This document shows, in pieces, positions 57,060-64,000 of a DNA stretch of 64,000 nucleotides. Origin of the DNA: Nansenia antarctica (Eukaryota > Chordata > Actinopteri > Argentiniformes > Microstomatidae); contig OZ022341.1 in the NCBI GenBank assembly GCA_963989245.1, positions 77,128,359-77,192,358 on the forward strand, given 5' to 3'. Within the stretch, counting starts at the first letter, position 1. Each line of letters starts with the position of its first letter. The notes under the pieces were generated by a model. The model worked only from the letters and a program-made list of their open reading frames with translations. It searched no databases and was not told the DNA's origin. Both the position numbers and the translations under genes were made by a program.

Positions 57060-57910
57060 AATTTTCATAACTGTCTGTACATATACATATCTTATGTATC
57101 CCTATTGCTTTATTTAGCCTATATATGTTTACAAATATCAGTCTTATCCACTGAAGCCCCTTGTGTGTGTCCCCTTGTGTGTGTGTGTGTCCTTGCTCCC
57201 TCTGCTGATATAAAAGAGAATTGCAGCCGTGGAGAAAAATAATACCAGGCCAAATACACAGACACACACAGAAATCCTGCTAAAACGCTTTATACTAACT
57301 CGATTTTGAAAATGTAAAGATGCTGGGTGGTAGAACGCACATATCTAGGAAAAGTCATGAAAGGAGGGTCCTGAAATGTGATCGAGTGCAAAGGTAGAAT
57401 TTTTTTTGTACTCACTCACTGGTGCTGTTTAACACCTCACGGATTCCCTAGTGTTAACCACTGCGCCAGCCAGACCGCTGTGTCAAAAGCAATGCAAGTT
57501 AATAGACATACCTATTTATTTTATTTTATTTTTTACACTTTTTAATTTATTTATCTATCGATCTATCTATCTATCACACTTTCAAATTATCAAATTATCT
57601 ATCTATCACACAGTCAAACTATCTATCTATCTATCTCGTAAAAAGTGGGAACTAATATTTCCTAAAAGACACTTGATGGAACTGTCGTTCGGGATATAGT
57701 TTCCGCCTGTGAGACAATTTTGACGCACGCATTACTTTAGCCAGCCTCTTAGCCTGCTCGCGACCAGAATAACTCGGGAGGCTATGTTGCATAGCAACCA
57801 AACAGGGAATTATTTGAGCCACATTGATGGACCCGAACGCAAGATACAATTATCGCCGATTAGAACTTTATCGAGGATTAGAAGATAATCGACCTTCGTG
57901 GAATGGGCCC
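57060..57910. other. Distal Harbinger part, no gene seen
   Basis: Includes a block (57310-57430, gtcatgaaaggagggtcctg) that is the reverse of the sequence following the 30-bp array at 60357-60450, a ctat microsatellite (57550-57635) and the right Harbinger end. Confidence 0.5.
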
Positions 57911-58124
57911 CTGGACTAGAGGACAGCCACATGTAAACACCGTTATCCCCAATCTAACCCAGTCCTGGACTACAGGACAGCCACATGTAAACACTTTTAT
58001 CCAAAGTGACTTACTACTTTTGTCTAAAGTAAGTGAATCAGTTTACAAAATTGGGGAATAAAACATAATAAAAACAGACAAGAGAGAAATATGATAGAAA
58101 ATCAATTTTAGGAATAGCAACTGC
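57911..58124. other. Tandem-repeat target flank and spacer
   Basis: Remainder of the 54-bp repeat units into which the Harbinger-like element inserted, then AT-rich sequence with no gene. Confidence 0.6.
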
Positions 58125-58392
58125 ACTCTACTGCCCTCTACTGCTCTCTACTGCCCCCTACTGCTCTCTACTGCTCTCTTACTGCACTCTACTGCTCTCT
58201 GCTGCTCTCTGCTGCTCTCTACTGCTCTCTACTGCCCTCTACTGCCCTCTACTGCTCTCTACTGCTCTCTACTGCCCTCTACTGCCCTCTACTGCTCTCT
58301 ACTGCTCTCTACTGCTCTCTACTGCCCCCTACTGCTCTCTACTGCCCCCTGCTGTTCTCTACTGCACTCTACTGCCCTCTACTGCTCTCTAT
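58125..58392. repeat. 10-bp minisatellite (ctctactgct)
   Basis: About 26 units of ctctactgct/ctctactgcc, directly next to the 3' end of the LINE. Confidence 0.93.
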
Positions 58393-60115
58393 GGAGAGGT
58401 ATGGAGGGGCGGGGTTATGGATGGCCTTGAAAGTATGGAGAAGGATTTTGTAATCGATGCGGTGTTTGATGGGGAGCCAGTGGAGTTGGTGTAGAATGGG
58501 GGTGATGTGACTGATGACAGGGGGTTCTGGTGACAATACGGGCAGCAGCGTTCTGGACCAGTTGGATCTTGTGGAGCAGTTTGTGGGGGAGACCAAAGAA
58601 AAGGGAGTTACAGTAATCTAGGCGGGAAGTGACGAGGGAGTGGACCAGGATTGCGGCGCTGTTGGGAGTGAGTGAAGGGCGGAGGCGGTTGATATTACGA
58701 AGATGGAAGTAAGCAGACCTGATGGTGTTGTTGACGTGGGAGTGGAATGAAAGGGTGCTGTCGAGGACGACACCCAGACTCTTAACCTGGGGGGAGGGGG
58801 AAACCAAGGAGTTGTCAATGTTGAGGGTGAAACTGGGGTGCTTGGTGAGTGTGGATTTGGAGCCAATGAGAATTACCTCTGTTTTATTACTGTTTAGTTT
58901 GAGGAAATTTGAAGTGAACCAGGATTTAAGTTCATGTAGACAGGCACAGGGGGAGGAGGGAGGGAGGGTGGAAGTGGGTTTGGAGGAAACGTAGAGCTGG
59001 GTGTCGTCCGCATAACAGTGGAAATGAATGTTGTATTTATGGAAAATCAGACCAAGTGGGAGGAGGTAGATGATGAAGAGGATAGGGCCAAGGACAGAGC
59101 CCTGGGGAACACCAGAGGAGAGGGGGGACGGATGGGATGTGAATGATTTTAACTGTATAAATTGAGTGCGGCCAGAGAGATAGGAATGGAACCAGTGTAG
59201 ATGGGTGTCAGATATACCAATGGAGGCTAAACGGTTAAGGAGGGTGGAGTGCGATATAGTATCAAAAGCGGCGCTCAGATCGAGTAGGATGATCATGGAT
59301 ATGAGTCCGGAGTCAGCTGCCATCAGGAGGTCATTTGTGATTTTGAGGAGGGCTGTTTCTGTGCTGTGAAGGGGGCGGAAGCCAGACTGGAACTGTTCAT
59401 AGAGGTTATTGTTTGAGAGATGAGTATGAATCTGTAAAGCCACCACTTTTTCCATGATTTTTGAAAGAAATGGCAGGTTGGAGATGGGACGGAGGTTATT
59501 GAAGATGTTGGGGTCTGAACCAGGTTTCTTCAGAATAGGTGTTGTGGCTGCGGATTTGAGAGATGATGGGACAGAACCAGAGGTGAGGGAGGAATGGATG
59601 ATTGCAGTTATCAGGGGCAGGAGAGAGGGGAGGGAGGCTATGACCAGGGAGGAGGGCAGGGGGTCAAGTTGGCAGATGGATGGCTTGGATTTCCGGATGA
59701 GTTTAGATAAATCAGCAGCAGAGGGGAGATGGAAGCAGGAGAGAGGTACAGAGAGGGGGGGATGGGGAGATAGGGGAGATGGACAACTGGACATAAGAGG
59801 GGTCAGTTGCTGGTGGATGTTGGCTATTTTTGAGTTGAAAAATTACATCAGGGAGTTACAGTGCTCAGTGGAGTAGAAGTGTGGGGGAAGGGAGTCGGGG
59901 GGGCGGAGTGAGTAGTTGACCACTGAGAACAGGGCCCTGGTGTTCCCAGCACCAGCAGTGATTTTGTCTGTAAGATATTGGGATTTGGCTGAGGAGAGGG
60001 CGTCTTTGTAAAGGAGGATGTGGGCATGGTGCATCTGTTTGTGAACAGTGAGACCGGTTTTTCTTGAAAGCCGCTCCAGCTGACGTCCTTTGGCTTTCAC
60101 TCTACTGTCACACAA
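58393..60115 (-). mobile_element. L2/CR1-type LINE with long intact reverse transcriptase frame
   Basis: The minus frame 59794-58415 (459 codons) covers the whole reverse transcriptase: LKKPGSDPNIFNNLRPISNL, LLDLSAAFDTISHSTLL (first Asp), SGVPQGSVLGPILF, HCYADDTQLYVSS (catalytic YADD), FLKLNSNKTEVILIG and SRLDYCNSLFFGLPHK. Near 58500 a one-base shift leads into HITPILHQLHWLPIKHRIDY, and the element ends in the minisatellite. Upstream, 60115-59843 (KGRQLERLSRKTGL, YKDALSSAKSQYL) is the linker after the endonuclease, offset by a frameshift near 59830. The endonuclease is missing. It is inserted in the intron of the zinc-finger gene on the opposite strand. Confidence 0.88.
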
Positions 60116-60137
60116 TTATTCAGAGCTTTGAACGAGA

Positions 60138-60356
60138 TTATTAACACCCGAACAGCCATGGGTGGGGTCATTAACACTAGAACAGCCACGGGTGGGGTCA
60201 TTAACACTAGAACAGCCATGGGTTGGGTCATTAACACTAGAACAGCCATGGGTGGGGTCATTAACACTAGAACAGCCATGGGTGGGGTCATTAACACTAG
60301 AACAGCCATGGGTGGGGTCATTAACACTAGAACAGCCATGGGTGGGGTCATTTGAC
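60138..60356. repeat. 30-bp tandem array built on a TTAA transposon end
   Basis: Seven to eight units of attaacactagaacagccat plus gggtggggtc. A single unit (ttaacaccagaacagccgtg) occurs at 26407-26440 followed by the same downstream sequence (tttgacc ... gatcaaatttcaggaccc), so the unit is the terminus of a dispersed TTAA-flanked element. Confidence 0.9.
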
Positions 60357-60802
60357 CTAGTGAGTAAAAAGAAATTCTACCTTTGAAGTTGATCAAATTT
60401 CAGGACCCTCCTTTCATGACTTTTCCGAGATAAGTGCGTTCTACCTCCCAGTATCCTGACATGTTCTAAATCTACCTCGTATAAAGCTATTTCTATAACA
60501 GGTTTTACCCCAGTTACATACGCAGTAGTGATAGGATATTATATGTCTATGTACAGACAGTTATGAATGATAAACTGTACAGTAGGTCTCGCTATAGCTA
60601 TCGCAGCAAAGTACTTGCAGTAGCCTACATTTGATTACCGGTATGTCTGTAATCCTCAACTGATTTTCATGGAACAACATGGAACAAATACAATTTTATT
60701 TATGATACAGTATATAATGTGTATAAAGTGTATTTATGATACAGTATATAATGTATATACATTTTCAAATATTAGGGTATTTATGACTATTCTTTTTTAA
60801 TA
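60357..60802. other. Remainder of the TTAA element and AT-rich spacer
   Basis: The first 100 bases match the reverse of 57310-57430. The rest is AT-rich with no gene. Confidence 0.5.
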
Positions 60803-61197
60803 ATGATAATTAACCTCTTCTGCATGTGCAGCCACTCCCTGTGATAATCTGACCTTAATCCTGTATGGTGGTACGATGCTTGTAGGAGGTGCTCTCTGAG
60901 AGACATACTTAGATAGAGAACACTTTAATTCATATATTTGTATTCATTGCCTATCATCTTGTTAAATGTTGATATTTAATTTCTATATATTTTTTTCTTT
61001 CTTTATATCCTAATGCTGTATGTAAAGCACTTTGATGCAAGAATGACACTATTTACAGCGCTGTCAATTTTCAAATATTAGCATATTTATTATTTAAAGC
61101 ACTATTATTTTAGCACTTTGAATTGCCCTTGTTGTATAAAATGTGCTATACAAATAAACTTGCCTATGTAACCCTGTATATGTTCCTATTCTTACAG

Positions 61198-62153
61198 ACC
61201 AGCAGAGCTCCAACCCAGGTTCAGACAGCGAGCCCAGCTCCACCACACCAGGAAACCATCAACAACACAGGAGCTCGAGGCGGAAGAATCACCTTAAAAC
61301 ACACCCACAGACTTACACCGGAGAGAAGACTTACCGCTGCCCACTTAGTGAAGCAGGAGTCCTGAAGAAGCATCAGAGAATACACACCGGAGAGAAACCA
61401 TACCACTGCTCCCAATGCGGGAAGAGTTTCAATCAATCAAGAAGTCTGAAGAGGCATCAGAAAATACACACCGGAGAGAAACCATACCACTGCTCCCAAT
61501 GTGGGAAGAGTTTTAGTGAAGGAGGACATCTAAAGATTCATCAGAGAATACACACAGGAGAGAAACCATACCACTGCTCCCAGTGTGGGAAGTGGTTCAA
61601 TACAGCAGGAAATCTAAAGATTCATCAGAGAACACACACAGGAGAGAAACCATACCACTGCTCCCAATGTGGGAAGAGTTTTAGTGAAGGAGGACATCTA
61701 AAGATTCATCAGAGAATACACACAGGAGAGAAACCATACCACTGCTCCCAGTGTGGGAAGAGGTTCAAAACAGCAGGAGATCTAAAGATTCATCAGAGAA
61801 CACACACAGGAGAGAAACCATACCACTGCTCCCAATGTGATAAGAGTTTCAGTAAAGCAGGAAATCTAAAGATTCATCAGAGAACACACACAGGAGAGAA
61901 ACCATACCACTGCTCCCAATGTGGGAAGAGTTTCAATCAATCAGGAAGTCTGAAGATTCATCAGAGAACACACACCGGGGAGAAACCATACCACTGCTCC
62001 CAGTGTGATAAGATGTTCAATACAGCAGGAAATCTAAAGATTCATCAGAGAACACACACAGGAGAGAAACCATACCACTGCTCCCAGTGTGGGAAGAGTT
62101 TTAGTGAAGGAGGAAGCCTGAAGATGCATCAGAGAACACACACAGGAGAGTAA
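61198..62153 (+). CDS. C2H2 zinc-finger gene, finger exon
   Basis: Acceptor attcttacag before 61198. The frame from 61200 is open for 317 codons to TAA at 62151-62153: QQSSNPGSDSEPSSTTPGN, then a first degenerate finger (YRCPLSEAGVLKKH, in which a 15-base in-frame deletion removed the second Cys), then nine complete fingers joined by TGEKPYHC linkers. The helices are NQSRSLKRH, SEGGHLKIH (twice), NTAGNLKIH (twice), KTAGDLKIH, SKAGNLKIH, NQSGSLKIH and SEGGSLKMH. It joins in phase to the acidic exon at 44316-44668, 16.5 kb upstream. The product should be a nuclear DNA-binding protein; the target is unknown. The intron is almost wholly transposon sequence. Copy A at 5881 has six fingers and an early stop. 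Confidence 0.85.
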
Positions 62154-62901
62154 CCATACCACTGCTCTGGAAACGATCGTAGCTCTACGTCGGTTATTAC
62201 CTACTGGTTATGCAGAGTTATTTCAGGCATGTGAGCCGCACTGCCTATACTGTAATTCATGCGAAGTGAATGTGGCTCGTAATAAAATTAATGATGTTAT
62301 CAGCCGAGAAAATGAGTTAAGAAATGATTTTCTTTTACAACTTGAGTATAAGCATTTGCCTGGTTAGTAATCAAACGTTAAATCACCCTTCTCTGCCCTC
62401 TCCCGCTTCCAGACCAACGCCTACCCTATATTTTAGCACTTGGCTTAATTCAGCCGCTTTTCTTTGAGCCGCTATTCACCTGCGTTCAATTTAAAGTATA
62501 TTTGGTATTTATAGAAGGAAGCACGTACGCAATGTTAAACAAGCGCAGCTCATTTTATAAATAATGCTTACGTCCGTTTAGAAAAATGTGCTTACGTGAA
62601 AGTCAAAGATGACGTTCAAGTACCTTTTTATAAATGAGGGGTGGCCAACCAGTTGGAGACTAAGAGCCCCAAAGAATTGTTGGGGTACCAGAAAGAGCCA
62701 CATCATACATGCAGGCTCACAAAAGCTCTCACTCACACACACGCAATACATTTCCAATAGGCTATGAGACTAGTGGTGTCATTTCAGCAAAAGCCAAGGT
62801 ATGGCAAGGTACAGAATAGGGGGGGTTGAGGGGGGGTTTCAAATCAGTTGTGCAATAGTCTATTTTGGTGAGTTGTTTCAAAACAATTGACTTATATTAC
62901 A
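62154..62901 (+). other. Downstream region of the finger exon, no gene seen
   Basis: Colinear with 6598-7310 and the piggyBac boundary. Contains the uninterrupted target of the 747-bp insert (gcaatagtc near 62855). Confidence 0.6.
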
Positions 62902-64000
62902 TTAACTCTTTCACCGCCAGAGTTTTCTGAAAAAGTTGCCAGCCAGCGCCAGCCTTTTTGATCATTTTCACTCATCTTCGAATATTCTGTTCTATGAATA
63001 TGTAAACACTGAATACATCAGAAGAAAGAAGAGACCTTCTTCTTGCACACAAAAAAAAGAAGTTTGATTCTATCTTCTTCCTAGCATGTTCAGTGAACAC
63101 TTCAATGTTGGTGATTTTCATCAAAAAACTACTTTTCGGACAAAAAACAGAGAAAAAAACTGTTTACTTTCACCCCCAAGACCCGTTTGACCCATTTAAC
63201 ATTATAAAACTATAATACACATATATAATAATATAATACACTACATTTTATGTATTTATTTATTTTCGAATATTCATTATAATAATAATAACAATAAATT
63301 TATTTTATAAGGCGCCTTTCATGGCACTCAAGGTCGCCGTACAACAACAAATGTAAAAACAGTTACAAAATTCAAAATACATAGAAATACACAGTATAAA
63401 CATAGCTTTATGAATCATTGCCAATATGTGTCCTTGGTGTGGTACAGTGTGGTACAGCTAGTGTGTAAAGGGACATTACAGGCTTTACAATGGAACCATG
63501 TCTCTTTACGTTTTCCCTTTTTTATACAAACCCTGCAACCCCTGGTTGGGTTCTGCTTTTTGGGAGTTGGGGGGATTTTTACAAGTGTATGGGCTCCCAT
63601 ATTCCCATCCAGCCTTCCCTGAGGGTCCTGGTTTGGTGCTCTAAAGTAATGAGGTCTTGGGTAGCCTCTTGCTTCCTCAGCACCAGTTTCCTCACCACCT
63701 GTCTGTCTGTCTACCTCAGCACCTGCCTCGCCGGTAGACAGACAGACAGGTGGTGAGGAAACTGGTGCTGAGGAAGACACTGCCTTGCTGGTCCATGACC
63801 TCACAACCCTTTCAATGAAGGAGTGAAATGTGTTGCATCTGCCCTGTGGGTTTCTAGCTTTGTAGATGACAAAAGCATTGAAGAAACTGATGTCAAAGAG
63901 ATATGTAATGAACTTCTTTGGCCACTTCTGTGTCTTCCTGACAAACGGGTAGTACACAATGTTCTGGTCTGGTTTGTCAACTCCATTCATGTTCTTATTA
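62902..64000 (-). mobile_element. piggyBac element (PB1 family), second copy, cut by window end
   Basis: TTAA at 62902 plus ctctttcaccgcc. The minus frame from the window edge to 63415 reads NMNGVDKPDQNIVYYPFVRK (third catalytic Asp), through an acidic linker that includes a palindrome (63672-63776), to the zinc domain RGCRVCIKKGKRKETWFHCK and a stop. Unlike PB1 it is in frame across the linker. The first two catalytic residues lie outside the window. Confidence 0.88.

Larger units (their letters stand above)
44885..57910. mobile_element. Harbinger-like transposon enlarged by nested elements
   Basis: Left end ggccgttccactaaagtgga, right end (reverse) gggcccattccacgaagg; the termini are similar but imperfect. 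The 5-bp ctgga is found on both sides (44880-44884, 57911-57915), and the two flanks are parts of the same tandem repeat. At about 45190-45255 a plus frame gives INKAREMVWQEIADRLNA, the Myb/SANT-like motif of Harbinger accessory proteins. tRNA-like SINE heads are at 45358-45430 and 45610-45680. Nested inside are two hATs with LINE (46099-48314), piggyBac material (49.6-53.6 kb) and two more hATs. The transposase itself was not found. Confidence 0.55.
60803..64000 (+). repeat. Segmental duplication, copy B (pairs with 5486-9267)
   Basis: Colinear with copy A from atgataattaacctc to the window end, lacking the 747-bp insert. Carries the finger exon, its downstream region and the start of a second piggyBac. 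Confidence 0.93.

Overview
The window is nuclear DNA from a ray-finned (teleost) fish. Evidence: spliced vertebrate genes with GT-AG introns, a salmonid/esocid-type protamine gene, a mark3-ckb convergent gene pair that matches vertebrate synteny, KRAB-less C2H2 zinc-finger exons of the teleost type, a fish-type TRIM RING exon, and a very high density of hAT, piggyBac, Harbinger-like, Bel/Pao, L2-like LINE and tRNA-derived SINE sequences. Nothing prokaryotic, organellar or viral was recognised.

Layout. 1-5.5 kb: a BED-finger hAT element with a second hAT nested in it, both inserted into a minus-strand Bel/Pao retrotransposon (5' LTR at 5115-5455). 5.5-9.3 kb: first copy of a segmental duplication carrying the last exon of a C2H2 zinc-finger gene and the 3' half of a piggyBac element; the second copy runs from 60.8 kb off the right edge. 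8.1-11.6 kb: the piggyBac element, with a mutated catalytic residue. 11.7-13.2 kb: DNA-transposon remnants. 14.05-16.3 kb and 30.8-32.5 kb: two copies of a TRIM RING exon in which a 17-bp minisatellite has expanded exactly at the zinc-ligand motif GHSYC. 18.16-18.51 kb: a compact, apparently intact protamine gene. 19.1-21.8 kb: a zf-TTF hAT and LINE remnants. 22.07-25.2 kb: the last three exons of mark3 (+). 25.3-28.6 kb: a cytosolic creatine kinase of brain/testis type (-), tail to tail with mark3. 28.6-39.6 kb: repeats, including a second copy of the BED hAT and a SINE with a 14-bp target duplication.

39.7-62.2 kb: a second zinc-finger gene (+). A possible first exon ends at 40386, an acidic KEEED-type exon lies at 44316-44668, and a finger exon at 61198-62153. 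The splice phases agree at both joins. The 16.5-kb intron before the finger exon is filled by a very large Harbinger-like insertion, which itself contains hAT, LINE, piggyBac and Mutator-like foldback elements up to three levels deep, followed by an L2-like LINE.

The host genes that look functional are the protamine, the creatine kinase, the 3' end of mark3 (with one apparent frameshift) and the second zinc-finger gene. Almost everything else is transposon sequence. Twelve hAT-type insertions have recognisable target duplications or paired empty sites, which gives a relative order of insertion. The most unusual observations are the RING-derived minisatellite, the protamine gene beside a truncated-looking mark3, the atypical creatine kinase N-terminus, and a sequence block shared by two hAT elements with different termini.
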